From assembly GCF_014306105.1 (NCBI RefSeq), contig NZ_JACRVF010000002.1, positions 186,001 to 250,000 of the forward strand: a stretch of DNA of 64,000 bases, read 5' to 3'. Positions 1 to 9,478 of the stretch are shown here, piece after piece (the first letter of the stretch is position 1; each line of letters opens with the position of its first letter). The notes under the pieces are model-generated. The model did not search any database. It had not been told where the DNA came from and worked only from the letters and a program-made list of their open reading frames with translations. Origin of the DNA: Pontibacter cellulosilyticus (GTDB lineage: Bacteria > Bacteroidota > Bacteroidia > Cytophagales > Hymenobacteraceae). A program made the translations under genes and the position numbers.

Positions 1-1
1 A

Positions 2-2188
2 CTTCGTACAGGTATGGACACTAACCGTAACTGGATACTTGATAACGAGATGCGCATTTCTGATGCTAAGACTCCTGAACAAATTGCAGCACTTCCTACA
101 TATGACTGGCAGGATGCAGCATTACAGACAGGTAGAATTCAGAACTACGAATTATCAGCAAGCGGCGGTAACGATAAAACTACGTTCTACCTTTCTGGTT
201 CATATAACATCAATGAAGCTATCTTCAAGAAAGTTGACTTCACAAGAGGTACAGCTAAGTTAGACTTAACGCACAAAGCATCTAATAAACTAACTATTGC
301 TTCGTCTGTTAACTTGTCATCATTCAACCAGGGTATTCCATTCTCAACTGATGGTTCTTTCTTAGGTAACCCTGCGTTCTCAGCTTCTTTGATGCTTCCA
401 AGCAATAGAATCTATAACGAAGATGGTTCTTACTTCGGTCTATTGGGTAGTGGCCAGGCTTTCCCTGGTATCTTAAACCAGAACATCATTGCTGTAAATG
501 ATTTCAACAGCGGTAATCAGCGTAGCAATTTCGTAGTTGGTAACTTGTCAGCTACTTACGAAATTATTCCTGGTCTTTCTTTCAAGACATTCTATGGTTT
601 GGATTACAGACTTGTACAGGGTAAGCAGTATCGTGACCCAAGAACAAATGATGCTTATGCAAGAAAAGGTTTAGGACAGGTAGAAAGTACTTGGAACACA
701 AACTTCCTTACTACACAGACTTTAAACTACAGCAAGAAATTTGGAGAGCACTCTCTTAATGCTTTAGCTGGTTTCGAGTACAAGCACGAGCAGCAAGAAA
801 ACATCTCTGCATCAGCTGACGGTTTCCCGTCTCCTGAATTCAGATACTTAAACTCTGCAGCTAACCCACTTTCTGCTGGTGAATTCTTCTCTGAGTTCAA
901 GAGAATCTCTGGCTTCGGTCGCTTCAACTATAACTACAAGAGCAGATACCTTCTGTCTTTGACTACACGTGCTGACGGTTCTTCAAGATTCGGCCGCAAC
1001 TACAGATATGGTTTCTTCCCTTCTGTACAGGTAGGTTGGAATGTTAGTGAAGAGTCATTTATGAAAGGTATCGATGTATTGTCTTACCTGAAAGTTCGTG
1101 CTTCTTACGGTACAACAGGTAACGACCAGATTGGTAACTTCGCATCTAGAGGTCTATATGGATCAGGCGCAGTTTACGGCGGTGTTGCTGGTGTTACGCC
1201 AACTCAGTTCGAAAACCCTGAGTTAAGATGGGAGAAAAACATAACTACTAACTTCGGTATTGACTACGGCTTCTTTAATGACCGTATCACAGGTACTGTT
1301 GAAGCTTATAACAGAGAAAGCAAAGACCTTCTAATCGGTCAGCCAGTATCATGGACATCTGGTTATGCCGCATTTACTTCAAACGTTGGAGAGCTGCGTA
1401 ACCGTGGTATCGAGGTTGAGTTAAGAACAGCAAACCTGAAAACAGAATCAGGCTTAAACTGGAATACTAACTTTAACTTCGCTTACAACCAAAACCGTGT
1501 TACTAAGCTTTATGGTGGACTTCAGGAGCTTCCTGGTGATAACTCTATCCGTGTAGGACATGCTGTAGGTACTATCTTCACACAAAGATATGCTGGTGTA
1601 AACCCTGCAACTGGTAGACCAATGTTCTACGATAAGGACGACAACATTACATACATCCCAGTACTTGATGACAGAAAAGTTATCGGTGATACACAGCCAC
1701 TTTACTTTGGTGGTTTGAACAACACAATTTCTTACAAAGGCTTTGAGTTAGACTTCCTGTTCCAGTATGAGTATGGCAGAATGGCGAACGATGGTCAGCT
1801 AAACTTCCTGATGGAGAATGGTAACCGTGCGTTCAACACCCTACAGCATTTCTATGACAACCGTTGGACAACACCTGGTCAGATTACAAGTGTACCAAGA
1901 GCATATGATACTGGTGTTGAGACACGTGGTGTAAACCATGTAACTGGCTCTAGCCGCACATGGAACAAAGTAGATTACATCCGTCTGAAGAATGTGCAGC
2001 TTGCCTACAATGTACCTACAGCACTAGCTCAGCGTATCAAGCTTTCTAATGCAAGGATCTATGTTCAGGGAACTAACCTGTACACTTACGATGACTACAG
2101 AGGCTATGATCCGGAGTTCTTCGGTTCAGCAACTGGTATCATCCCGCAATCTAAAAATTACACTGTAGGTATCCAGCTTGGACTATAA
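2..2188 (+). CDS. SusC/RagA-type TonB-linked outer membrane protein, C-terminal part (5' end outside window)
   Basis: The reading frame is already open at base 2, so the signal peptide, carboxypeptidase-like domain and plug lie upstream of the window. What remains (about 729 residues) is the end of the plug and the 22-strand barrel: the segment TGRIQNYELSASGGNDKTTF near residue 40 is the usual SusC barrel entry, followed by many alternating aromatic strands and the closing strand NYTVGIQLGL. The family imports oligosaccharides, peptides or other large nutrients across the outer membrane with TonB energy, acting with a SusD lipoprotein lid. The susD gene starts 11 bases downstream, so the two are clearly co-transcribed. 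The substrate cannot be inferred: no glycosidase, protease or regulator lies beside the pair within the window. Confidence 0.95.
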   Translation, partial: LRTGMDTNRNWILDNEMRISDAKTPEQIAALPTYDWQDAALQTGRIQNYELSASGGNDKTTFYLSGSYNINEAIFKKVDFTRGTAKLDLTHKASNKLTIASSVNLSSFNQGIPFSTDGSFLGNPAFSASLMLPSNRIYNEDGSYFGLLGSGQAFPGILNQNIIAVNDFNSGNQRSNFVVGNLSATYEIIPGLSFKTFYGLDYRLVQGKQYRDPRTNDAYARKGLGQVESTWNTNFLTTQTLNYSKKFGEHSLNALAGFEYKHEQQENISASADGFPSPEFRYLNSAANPLSAGEFFSEFKRISGFGRFNYNYKSRYLLSLTTRADGSSRFGRNYRYGFFPSVQVGWNVSEESFMKGIDVLSYLKVRASYGTTGNDQIGNFASRGLYGSGAVYGGVAGVTPTQFENPELRWEKNITTNFGIDYGFFNDRITGTVEAYNRESKDLLIGQPVSWTSGYAAFTSNVGELRNRGIEVELRTANLKTESGLNWNTNFNFAYNQNRVTKLYGGLQELPGDNSIRVGHAVGTIFTQRYAGVNPATGRPMFYDKDDNITYIPVLDDRKVIGDTQPLYFGGLNNTISYKGFELDFLFQYEYGRMANDGQLNFLMENGNRAFNTLQHFYDNRWTTPGQITSVPRAYDTGVETRGVNHVTGSSRTWNKVDYIRLKNVQLAYNVPTALAQRIKLSNARIYVQGTNLYTYDDYRGYDPEFFGSATGIIPQSKNYTVGIQLGL

Positions 2189-2199
2189 TTAATCAGAAA

Positions 2200-3744
2200 A
2201 TGAAAAAGTTTTTAAAATATAAGAAATCATCAGTATTGCTTTTGGCTGGTCTTCTTGCGTTCTCATCTTGTGAGAACGCACTGGATGTGGATCCAAGACA
2301 GTCAATTGATATGGCGACAGCGCTTAGCTCACGTGAGACTGTAAATGCCGCGATCGCTTCTGCTTACTCTCGCTTAAAGTCTGCCAGAGCATATGGTAGA
2401 GATATGGTTGCTTTACCAGAGGCTTTAGCTGATAACGGTCAGGCGACAAACAGATCAGGACGTTTATTGAACGAATCAAATAACGTACCTGGTGCTCACT
2501 TCGCTAGCTGGCAAAACTATTACTACACCATCAATGAAGTTAACTTAGCTCTTGATGCGATCCCGAGTTTAAATCTTGTGCCAGCTGTATCAGAGCAGGA
2601 GAGGAATCTTTGGGAAGGACGCCTACAGTTCTTAAGAGCTATTAGTTATTTCGACTTGGTTCGTAGCTATGCCTATATACCAGGAGCAGTAGTACCAAGC
2701 CAGGCAAAAGGTGGTGTGCCTTTAGTTCTAACAGGTGTAAAAGAGTTAGCAGACGCTGTTAACCGCTTACCAGAAAGAGCTCCAATTGCAGATGTGTATG
2801 CGCAGATTTATGCAGATTTAAAGGCTGCTGAAACTAAACTTGGCAATGCTGGTACTGCTGGTACTAGCGGTACTGCATGGGGAACGAGAGTAGCTGCACA
2901 GGCTTTATTAGCACGTGTTGCTCTTTATAATAAGGATTATGCAACTGCGAAAGAGTATGCAGACAAAGTTATTGCTTCGCATGGTAGCAAATTGTTGACT
3001 CCAACAAACTACGTAGCAGGATGGCGCAGCGCAGTGAACCCAGAGTCTCTTTTTGAAGTTACTTACTCTATTAACGCAGAGAACATTGGTGTAAACGAGT
3101 CGTTACAGACAACATTTACTTCTCTAGTAACTCCTGGAGTTAGAACACAAACAGGTGGATTTGGTGACTTAGTGCCAACAAGTGGTTTATTAACTGCTCT
3201 AGGTATAACAGTAACAGGCAACGGTACTAACAGTGCTGCTATTACTGCACGTAACAGTGATGTTCGTAACTTGTTATTCGAGTTAGGTACTTCAGGTCGT
3301 GGTGCTCCATTCGTAGAGACAACTAAATACATTGGCAAGAACGGTTTCATAAACCTGGATAACGCACCTGTTCTCAGAATTGCAGAGATGTATTTGATCA
3401 GAGCTGAAGTTCAGGCAACTGCTGGTGCTTCAACTTTCAACGAAGTAGAAGCTCTAAAAGACTTAGTGAGAATCAAAACAAACAGATATTCTGATTATGT
3501 AGGTTCTGCTATAGCGACAGCTGATGCTGCTCTAACTGGCTCAGCTCTTTATGAAGAAATCATTCGCCAGAGAAGAATTGAGTTTGCTTTCGAAGGACAC
3601 CGTTTCTTTGATATGAAGAGATTAGGTCGTGATATAGTGAAGTCACCATCTAATCTATTGTTCACAGACTTTAGAATCCTTCCTTCGATTCCTGTAAGAG
3701 AGCTTGATGGAAATCCTAACTTAGTTAACAACGTAGGATATTAA
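2200..3744 (+). CDS. RagB/SusD-family nutrient-uptake lipoprotein
   Basis: A 514-residue surface lipoprotein that forms the lid over the SusC-type barrel encoded just upstream and takes part in substrate capture. The N-terminus is a short basic stretch, a hydrophobic segment and the lipobox LAFSSC with the acylated cysteine at about residue 24. The body has the helical TPR-like SusD fold: LQFLRAISYFDLVRSYAYIP near residue 150 is the conserved family motif, and the C-terminal EEIIRQRRIEFAFEGHRFFD near 450 is the typical SusD_RagB ending. Length is normal for the family. A third lipoprotein gene follows 18 bases later, giving a three-gene unit that ends in a strong terminator. Substrate unknown. 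Confidence 0.95.
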   Translation: MKKFLKYKKSSVLLLAGLLAFSSCENALDVDPRQSIDMATALSSRETVNAAIASAYSRLKSARAYGRDMVALPEALADNGQATNRSGRLLNESNNVPGAHFASWQNYYYTINEVNLALDAIPSLNLVPAVSEQERNLWEGRLQFLRAISYFDLVRSYAYIPGAVVPSQAKGGVPLVLTGVKELADAVNRLPERAPIADVYAQIYADLKAAETKLGNAGTAGTSGTAWGTRVAAQALLARVALYNKDYATAKEYADKVIASHGSKLLTPTNYVAGWRSAVNPESLFEVTYSINAENIGVNESLQTTFTSLVTPGVRTQTGGFGDLVPTSGLLTALGITVTGNGTNSAAITARNSDVRNLLFELGTSGRGAPFVETTKYIGKNGFINLDNAPVLRIAEMYLIRAEVQATAGASTFNEVEALKDLVRIKTNRYSDYVGSAIATADAALTGSALYEEIIRQRRIEFAFEGHRFFDMKRLGRDIVKSPSNLLFTDFRILPSIPVRELDGNPNLVNNVGY

Positions 3745-3762
3745 TTTTTTGAATACAAAATC

Positions 3763-4356
3763 ATGAGAAAGATATTTATATTATTTCTGGCGCTGATATC
3801 ATTGTCAGTAACATCCTGCATCGAAAACGAAGACATAGTAATAAAAAAGGACTTCGTTGAGTTTGATGCAGCCACGTACAACAGCTTTGGTCTGGATAAA
3901 AATTATCCAGTACTGAGCAGACACCAGACAGAAGGTCACTATGGTCGTGGAGTATATACAGCTACAACTAACGGTATTCCAGCCGATCCACTTATTAGCA
4001 GAACATCTGGTACTATAAGATTCAGAGTAAATCTTGTAGGTCCTCAGAGATCTACTGAGACTCAGATTGCTTATTCAGTTGTACCTGGTGAGACTTTCCA
4101 GACTAAAAATGCTACAACTGGTGCTATAATTATAGATGGCCAGCCTGCTGTGCAGGGCACTCACTTTACAACAACTGGTACTTTAACTATACCAGCTAAC
4201 TCTAGCTTTGGTATTGTAGAAGTAAATATTCTGAACCCAGGTACTGCTCTTGCTACAGAAAGACTAATTGTTCTTGAGCTGCAAGGAAGTGAAGCTGCAA
4301 AATTGCCAGCTAGTGCTAATTACAAAAGAATTGGTATCCTGATCAACAAAGGATAA
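3763..4356 (+). CDS. Small lipoprotein of a SusCD operon (DUF4843-like)
   Basis: A 197-residue predicted lipoprotein, third gene of the SusCD unit. The signal peptide ends in the lipobox SVTSC at about residue 19. The mature part begins with a VEFDAATYNSF segment and continues as a beta-rich domain with VQGTHFTTTGTLTIPANSS and a closing RLIVLELQGSE strand, a layout like DUF4843 or Calx-beta-like lipoproteins often found next to SusD genes. It could be an accessory surface-binding protein for the same nutrient. The family assignment is by resemblance only; lipoprotein status and operon membership are more secure than the name. Confidence 0.75.
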   Translation: MRKIFILFLALISLSVTSCIENEDIVIKKDFVEFDAATYNSFGLDKNYPVLSRHQTEGHYGRGVYTATTNGIPADPLISRTSGTIRFRVNLVGPQRSTETQIAYSVVPGETFQTKNATTGAIIIDGQPAVQGTHFTTTGTLTIPANSSFGIVEVNILNPGTALATERLIVLELQGSEAAKLPASANYKRIGILINKG

Positions 4357-4374
4357 GGTTAACATTCTATAGTC

Positions 4375-4408
4375 AAAAAAGGCCTCAGATTTCTGAGGCC
4401 TTTTTTAT
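4375..4408 (+). terminator. Intrinsic terminator after the SusCD operon
   Basis: GGCCTCAGAtttCTGAGGCC-type stem flanked by six A on the left and six T on the right, 18 bases after the stop of the small lipoprotein. The A/T flanks let it work in both directions, but no minus-strand gene ends here. Confidence 0.9.
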
Positions 4409-4561
4409 TTTATAAAACAGTTAGAATAATGTTCATTATTATGTACACCAAGCGAAGCAGGTGTTAAGGTAATTACAAAAATGTAAAGGCTAGCATCAAA
4501 TACATAGTGAGGTTATATCTTTAAATCTGAATGAAGGAGCTTTAGAGCTACTTGGTTTTTG

Positions 4562-5371
4562 CTAAAATATATAGTTAAACATTGCGCCGTTATATTCTGG
4601 TGCAGCAACTGGCAGTAGACTGTAGTTAGCTTTTTTGGACCTTCTGTGTAATTCCGGTACAAGAATACCAAGGCCAGCACCCACAGCATACCCAACTATG
4701 TTATCGCTTAAAAAATGCTTGCCAGCTCTGATCCTCAAATAACCCACTGCCACAGGCACAACGGCTGCTGTCGCCCAAATATAAGGCCGGGCAGGAGAGT
4801 CTGGATTAAAATCGTGGTATACTTTGGCAACGAAAAAAGTTGCTGCAGCGGTAGCTGCAGTATGGCCGGCATAAAATGAATTCGTTGCTTGCTTATCAGT
4901 TTTGATACTTAAAGGAGCATCATCAGCATAGATGTATGGTCGCTTGCGCCTAGAGAGACCAGCTGTTAAGCTGTAAAGTCCTCCTGCTAAGGACATAGTT
5001 TGGCCATACAGTAAGAAAACCTGTGGAGCATTCTGCTTAATATCTTCGTCCAATAGAAGCAGAAATGGCGTAAGGAATGAACCGTAAAAAGGAAAGTCAC
5101 TAACTGTTTCGGCGCTTGTGCTATAGTTGCCTGCAGCAAAACGATCAAACCCATTAACGTCTGCTTTAGTAAGGTTTAGCAGGTTCTGCTGTGTTAATCT
5201 GTCTTTATTATTAATAAGAGAACCGCCTACAACCGATGCTCCAATGCCTGCCGCGGTTAAAGCCCCATCTTTGAGCCAACTAGTTTTATAAGGCGAAGTA
5301 GCAACCTGTGCGAAAGAACAGTTGATACTAAGGCATATAAGAAAGAAAACCAGCGATAGTTTGCCTTTCAT
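4562..5371 (-). CDS. PAP2-superfamily phosphatase, exported, copy 1
   Basis: A 269-residue protein with a cleavable signal peptide ending near SINCSFAQ. The PAP2 signature is complete in outline: RRKRPYIY (motif 1, Lys and Arg), FYAGHTAA (motif 2, catalytic His) and RIRAGKHFLSDNIVG (motif 3, Arg-x4-His and Asp). Members of this fold dephosphorylate lipid phosphates such as phosphatidate, phosphatidylglycerophosphate or undecaprenyl pyrophosphate, or act as acid phosphatases. Motif 2 reads AGH where most relatives have SGH. The gene lies 6 bases after a paralogue that shares long identical stretches (for example HDFNPDSPAR), so the pair is a tandem duplication and probably one operon. Substrate unknown. 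Confidence 0.88.
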   Translation of the reverse strand: MKGKLSLVFFLICLSINCSFAQVATSPYKTSWLKDGALTAAGIGASVVGGSLINNKDRLTQQNLLNLTKADVNGFDRFAAGNYSTSAETVSDFPFYGSFLTPFLLLLDEDIKQNAPQVFLLYGQTMSLAGGLYSLTAGLSRRKRPYIYADDAPLSIKTDKQATNSFYAGHTAATAAATFFVAKVYHDFNPDSPARPYIWATAAVVPVAVGYLRIRAGKHFLSDNIVGYAVGAGLGILVPELHRRSKKANYSLLPVAAPEYNGAMFNYIF

Positions 5372-5377
5372 CCTTTA

Positions 5378-6181
5378 CTAAAAGCTATAAGTCAATAAAG
5401 CTCCTCTGTAATCTGGTGCGGCAACAGGCGTGAGGCTGAAATTTGTGTTGTTCGTTTTCTTATGAAGTTGCGGAACAAGTATACCTGCAGCTGCGCCTAG
5501 AGTATACCCAACTATGTTATCGCTAAGAAAGTGTTTGCCGGCTCTTAGTCTGAGATAGCCGACAGCAGCAGGTATAGCAGCAGCTGCGGCCCATACATAT
5601 TTTCGTGCAGGTGAATCCGGGTTAAAATCATGGAAGATTTTTGCTGCGAAAAACGTAGCGCTGGCTGCTGCAGCTGTGTGTCCGGCATAAAATGAGTTTC
5701 TGGCGTTGGCTCTTGTCTTCTCCGACATCTCTACGTCGGCGCTGTAGATTAAAGGCCTTGTTCTAGGTAGATTGCCATTTGTCATAGTAAACAGAGAGCC
5801 TGTTACTGCCATCGTCTCTACATATAGCACAAATACCTGCCCAGCTTTACTGCCAACATTATCATTCAACATCATTAAAAAAGGTAGGCCGAATGATCCA
5901 TAAAATGGAATATCACTTACCTTTTTTGCGTTTTCAGAATCCCAGCCTGCAGAAAACCGGTCAAAGCCATTTACATCGTCCTTGCTTAATCTGGAAATCT
6001 GCTCTGGGGTCAACCCGTCCTTGTCCTGCATAAGTGTAAGGCCATAATAACTAAGACCCATACCAGCTACAATAATAGGAGCGTCTACTTTAAAGCTGGT
6101 TTTGTAAGGGGAATCATCCTGTGCGTGCACCTGTCCGGTGAATATGGATAGAATAGCGATAACGCTAAATATTTTTTTCAT
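5378..6181 (-). CDS. PAP2-superfamily phosphatase, exported, copy 2
   Basis: A 267-residue paralogue of the next gene and first in transcription order. The signal peptide ends near TGQVHAQ. PAP2 motifs: LPRTRPLIY (motif 1, with Arg-Thr-Arg-Pro in place of the other copy's Arg-Lys-Arg-Pro), SFYAGHTAA (motif 2, again Ala for the usual Ser) and RLRAGKHFLSDNIVG (motif 3). The C-terminal third is almost the same as in the neighbour, while the N-terminal third is more diverged. It is likely a periplasmic or membrane-facing lipid-phosphate phosphatase. Motif 1 differs between the copies at the position before Arg-Pro, which may mark a different substrate preference; that is inference. Confidence 0.88.
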   Translation of the reverse strand: MKKIFSVIAILSIFTGQVHAQDDSPYKTSFKVDAPIIVAGMGLSYYGLTLMQDKDGLTPEQISRLSKDDVNGFDRFSAGWDSENAKKVSDIPFYGSFGLPFLMMLNDNVGSKAGQVFVLYVETMAVTGSLFTMTNGNLPRTRPLIYSADVEMSEKTRANARNSFYAGHTAAAASATFFAAKIFHDFNPDSPARKYVWAAAAAIPAAVGYLRLRAGKHFLSDNIVGYTLGAAAGILVPQLHKKTNNTNFSLTPVAAPDYRGALLTYSF

Positions 6182-6439
6182 AGTTGTATTGTCAATTGTA
6201 TCATTAATTGTACTTGAAACGTGCGTATCAATATCAGGGTTTAGTAATACAAAGCGGCAAAGAGCTATTTATGTTATAACCAAGAGTTGAAGTTAAAGTT
6301 ATATCATCACTCACTATTACGTTTTAATCTGATGTCTGCTTATACTTCATGTTTCAACTATGGCAGAATTGTCTTAGTTTTGTACCCGCTACTCAAATGT
6401 GTGGCGAGGTTTATACTTTGTACCTAAACCCTTACAATC

Positions 6440-7744
6440 ATGCCGTATTTATTTACTTCTGAGTCAGTATCAGAAGGACATCCAGATAAAGTGGCGGATC
6501 AGATATCCGATGCGCTGCTTGACGAATTCTTAAAGCAAGACCCGCAGTCTAAGGTGGCTTGTGAAACACTGGTTACAACTGGTTTAGTTGTACTTAGTGG
6601 AGAAGTTAAGACAGAGGCCTATGTTGATGTGCAGAAAGTAGCACGTGATGTTATCAAACGCATAGGTTATACAAAATCTGAGTATATGTTTGATGCAGAT
6701 GCTTGCGGTGTTATCTCTGCGATACATGAGCAGTCTGCTGATATTAACCAGGGAGTGGAGCGTGCTAACCCAGAAGATCAGGGAGCCGGTGACCAGGGTA
6801 TGATGTTCGGCTACGCTACAAACGAAACTGATAACTACATGCCATTGGCGCTTAGCATTTCGCACCTGCTGTTAGAGGAGCTGTCTGCTATCCGCAAAGA
6901 AGGTAAAGAAATGACTTATCTGCGCCCAGATGCCAAGTCTCAGGTTACGATTCGTTACAGTGACAACCATGTGCCTGAAAAGATCGATACCATAGTTATC
7001 TCTACGCAGCACGATGAATTTGTGAAAGCTGACAGTGACACAGCAGAGGCAAAAGACAGCGCTGAGAAGGAGATGGTAGCCAAGATCAAAGAAGATGTCG
7101 ACGCTATACTTATCCCGCGTGTACTGAAGAAGTTGCCGGAGCGTATCCAGAAGCTTTTCAACAACGATATCGTTTATCACATTAACCCAACCGGAAAGTT
7201 TGTTATTGGTGGCCCGCACGGTGATACAGGTTTAACTGGTCGTAAGATCATTGTTGATACGTATGGCGGTAAAGGTGCGCACGGTGGTGGTGCTTTCTCT
7301 GGTAAAGATTCTTCTAAAGTTGATCGATCAGCGGCTTATGCTGCACGCCATATCGCTAAAAACTTAGTAGCTGCCGGTGTTGCCGACCAGGTGTTGGTGC
7401 AGGTTGCTTATGCGATTGGTGTTGCCAAGCCAGTAGGTTTGTACGTAACTACATATGGCTCTACGAAAGTGAAAGATGCCAGTGGCAATATAATGAGTGA
7501 TGGCGAAATTGCGGAGAAGGTAAGCAAGCTGTTTGACATGCGCCCTTACGCTATTGTACAGCGTTTTGGCCTGCAGAACCCAATTTTCTCTGAGACGGCT
7601 GCTTATGGACACATGGGTAGAACTCCAGGGATTAAAAAACTTGAGGTTTCTGTTAACGGCCATAAAGAGAGCAAAGAGTTCGAAACCTTTACTTGGGAGA
7701 AACTGGATTACGTTGACCAGATAAAGAAGGAATTTAGCCTATAA
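6440..7744 (+). CDS. metK: S-adenosylmethionine synthase
   Basis: MetK makes S-adenosylmethionine from methionine and ATP in the cytoplasm. All three domains are visible in 434 residues: [19 protein letters not shown] at the N-terminus (ATP-binding His), [15 protein letters not shown] near residue 115, and the loop [14 protein letters not shown] followed by [20 protein letters not shown] near 255-300. It is somewhat longer than the E. coli enzyme, as usual in Bacteroidota. The gene stands alone between the PAP2 pair (divergent) and a strong terminator. No SAM riboswitch was recognised in the 258-base leader region. A TATACTTTG element lies 20 bases before the start and could be a -7 box. The other methyl-cycle gene here, ahcY, is at 37.6 kb. 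Confidence 0.98.
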   Translation: MPYLFTSESVSEGHPDKVADQISDALLDEFLKQDPQSKVACETLVTTGLVVLSGEVKTEAYVDVQKVARDVIKRIGYTKSEYMFDADACGVISAIHEQSADINQGVERANPEDQGAGDQGMMFGYATNETDNYMPLALSISHLLLEELSAIRKEGKEMTYLRPDAKSQVTIRYSDNHVPEKIDTIVISTQHDEFVKADSDTAEAKDSAEKEMVAKIKEDVDAILIPRVLKKLPERIQKLFNNDIVYHINPTGKFVIGGPHGDTGLTGRKIIVDTYGGKGAHGGGAFSGKDSSKVDRSAAYAARHIAKNLVAAGVADQVLVQVAYAIGVAKPVGLYVTTYGSTKVKDASGNIMSDGEIAEKVSKLFDMRPYAIVQRFGLQNPIFSETAAYGHMGRTPGIKKLEVSVNGHKESKEFETFTWEKLDYVDQIKKEFSL

Positions 7745-7762
7745 CCTTTAAGAAGGTATATA

Positions 7763-7803
7763 AACAAAAAGGCCTGCTAGTGTATAGCAGGCCTTTTTGT
7801 TTA
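7763..7803 (+). terminator. Intrinsic terminator between metK and hpf
   Basis: AACAAAAAGGCCTGCTA pairs with TAGCAGGCCTTTTTGTT around a short loop, giving a long stem with A and T tracts on either side. It follows metK by about 20 bases and faces the convergent hpf gene about 60 bases on, so it can serve both. Confidence 0.9.
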
Positions 7804-7862
7804 TGCAGTTGATGAAATTACTTTAGAAATTCATCATTCATAATTAGTAAGCTCTGCTTACA

Positions 7863-8162
7863 CTAGTGCGCCATTTGCTTTTCTTTATACTTTCTTAGCT
7901 GGCGTCGCATTGCTTCTACTGCGGCGTCTGCGGCAGCTTCAAAAGAAGGGGCATCTTCTTCAGAGTAGAGGGTGGCACCCGGTACAAAAAGTTTGATCTC
8001 TACGGTTTTATTGTCTATACCGTCCCGGTTGTTATGTTTAAGAAACACTTCACCTTCCACTACACGATCGTAGAATGTTTCCAACTTATCTACTTTCTGC
8101 TGTATGAAATCGGTAAGCTGCTGGTCAGCCTCGAAGTGGATGGAATGCATCTGTAGCTTCAT
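7863..8162 (-). CDS. hpf: Ribosome hibernation promoting factor / RaiA-like
   Basis: A 99-residue protein of the short HPF/RaiA (S30AE) family, which binds the 30S decoding centre and silences ribosomes in stationary phase. Sequence signs: the opening beta strand MKLQMHSIHFEADQQLTDFI, helix FIQQKVDKLETFYDRV, strand TVEIKLFVPGATLYSEE and final basic helix AVEAMRRQLRKYKEKQ. It lies directly after the XerC-like recombinase gene on the same strand with a 24-base gap. No long C-terminal dimerisation domain is present, so it is the short form. Confidence 0.93.
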   Translation of the reverse strand: MKLQMHSIHFEADQQLTDFIQQKVDKLETFYDRVVEGEVFLKHNNRDGIDNKTVEIKLFVPGATLYSEEDAPSFEAAADAAVEAMRRQLRKYKEKQMAH

Positions 8163-8186
8163 AGTCGTAATATTTAATGGTTTAAC

Positions 8187-9065
8187 TTATGCTTTAGGAT
8201 GTGCCTTCTCAAAGACAGACTTTAGCTGCTCTATTGAGTTGTGCGTGTACACTTGCGTTGCCGCAAGACTTGAATGGCCTAGTAAATCTTTAATTGCATT
8301 TAAATCTGCCCCCTTGTTTAGTAAGTGTGTAGCAAAGGAATGCCGCAACACGTGAGGGCTGTTATGGTCAGAGGTGGTAATCAAACTAATATACTTTTTG
8401 ACAACGCGGTAAACGAACTTAGGATAAAGGGGACGAGCTTTATTAGTAACGAGCAGTTTTTCTGAATTGTTATCAGAAAACTCACTTTTCTTGTACTGCA
8501 AATACTCCTCAATACAGCTCAGCAAAGAGTCGTTGATAGGAACAACTCGTTCTTTATTGCCTTTGCCCAGCACGCGCACCGTTTTGGCACGCATGTCTAT
8601 GTCGTTCTCTTCAATTCCGATCAGCTCGGCCAGACGAATGCCGGTGCCATATAGAAATTCAAGTATAAGCCTGTCACGCTGGCCTTCGAAAGACTTTTCA
8701 AATTCAAAACTATCAAGGAGCGTGTTAAAAGACTCTTCGGGTACGAAGGCTGGAAGTTTTTTAGGAGCCTTAGGCGCTTTGATGCGCACCATTGGATTAA
8801 CGCTGATTTGTTGCTGCGAAAGCAGAAACCTATAGTATGACCGTAAACAGGCAATCTTCCTATTGATGGACCTTGGTTTAATATTATTCTGGACAAGCGT
8901 AAGTATCCAGGAGCGGATAATAGTATGGTCGGCCTCTGCCGGTTCTGTGATCTGGTATACTTGCTCCAGGTACTGAGAAAACTGTCCCAGATCGGTGTGG
9001 TAGGAGGTAAGGGTGTGCGGACTGTACCGCTTTTCGTACTGTAGGTACTTAAAAAATAATTCCAT
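8187..9065 (-). CDS. xerC: XerC/XerD-like site-specific tyrosine recombinase
   Basis: A 292-residue tyrosine recombinase of the size expected for chromosome-dimer-resolving Xer proteins. Catalytic residues can be placed: Arg144 in GTGIRLAEL, Lys168 in GKGNKER, His238 and Arg241 in HVLRHSFATHLL, His264 in LLGHSS and the nucleophile Tyr273 in VYTH. Residues 1-85 form the SAM-like core-binding domain (YSPHTLTSYHTDL). It is followed by hpf and preceded by rpsU on the same strand, a housekeeping setting, not an integrase beside an attachment site. Whether it acts as XerC or XerD cannot be told from this window alone. Confidence 0.9.
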   Translation of the reverse strand: MELFFKYLQYEKRYSPHTLTSYHTDLGQFSQYLEQVYQITEPAEADHTIIRSWILTLVQNNIKPRSINRKIACLRSYYRFLLSQQQISVNPMVRIKAPKAPKKLPAFVPEESFNTLLDSFEFEKSFEGQRDRLILEFLYGTGIRLAELIGIEENDIDMRAKTVRVLGKGNKERVVPINDSLLSCIEEYLQYKKSEFSDNNSEKLLVTNKARPLYPKFVYRVVKKYISLITTSDHNSPHVLRHSFATHLLNKGADLNAIKDLLGHSSLAATQVYTHNSIEQLKSVFEKAHPKA

Positions 9066-9136
9066 AAACTAGTATCCCTGATGTGAAGATCAGTTACACT
9101 AATTTATGGAATTATCGGATATATTGGTATAAAAGA

Positions 9137-9331
9137 CTAGTAGTTTTGTTCAGCAAAAAGCTTCTGCTTGTAAGCAGCTCTCTCTTTTTGCTTTCTCTTA
9201 GCTACAGATGGCTTTTCGAAAAAAGTTCTCGCACGCAGCTCTTTCAGAACACCAGTTCTTTCAAATTTCTTCTTGAATCTTTTTAATGCACGGTCTACAG
9301 ACTCGTTATCTTTTACGTTTACAATAATCAT
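9137..9331 (-). CDS. rpsU: 30S ribosomal protein S21
   Basis: A 64-residue, strongly basic protein. It opens with MIIVNVKDNESVDRALKRFK, the S21 signature, and continues with RARTFFEKPSVAKRKQKER, typical of Bacteroidota S21. S21 joins the small subunit near the anti-Shine-Dalgarno region and helps initiation. It is monocistronic or first in a unit with the XerC-like gene and hpf (72-base gap). A promoter of the Bacteroidota type lies about 31 bases upstream of the start on the minus strand. Confidence 0.97.
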   Translation of the reverse strand: MIIVNVKDNESVDRALKRFKKKFERTGVLKELRARTFFEKPSVAKRKQKERAAYKQKLFAEQNY

Positions 9332-9361
9332 GTTATCTCTCTTCTCTTAGAATTAGGGTTG

Positions 9362-9393
9362 CAAATTTAACGAAGGTTATACTTAAAAATCAA
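9362..9393 (-). promoter_or_regulatory. Bacteroidota-type promoter for rpsU
   Basis: On the minus strand, TTG (9391-9393) and TAAATTTG (9362-9369) are separated by 21 bases, fitting the -33/-7 pattern TTTG...TAnnTTTG of the Bacteroidota housekeeping sigma factor. The start codon of rpsU follows after about 30 bases. Confidence 0.6.
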
Positions 9394-9478
9394 CAGATTG
9401 GGCAAAAATTTTATCCAAATCTGTAAAAAATAAATAGTTAGCTACACAGCAACGTATAAAATACTGCCTTTAAGCCCA

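Noticed and set aside
6182-6439. SAM riboswitch before metK
   Set aside because: The leader was read for a conserved SAM-responsive core and none was recognised.
8187-9065. Mobile element or integrase with attachment site
   Set aside because: The recombinase lies in a housekeeping setting with rpsU and hpf, with no repeats, tRNA boundary or cargo genes.
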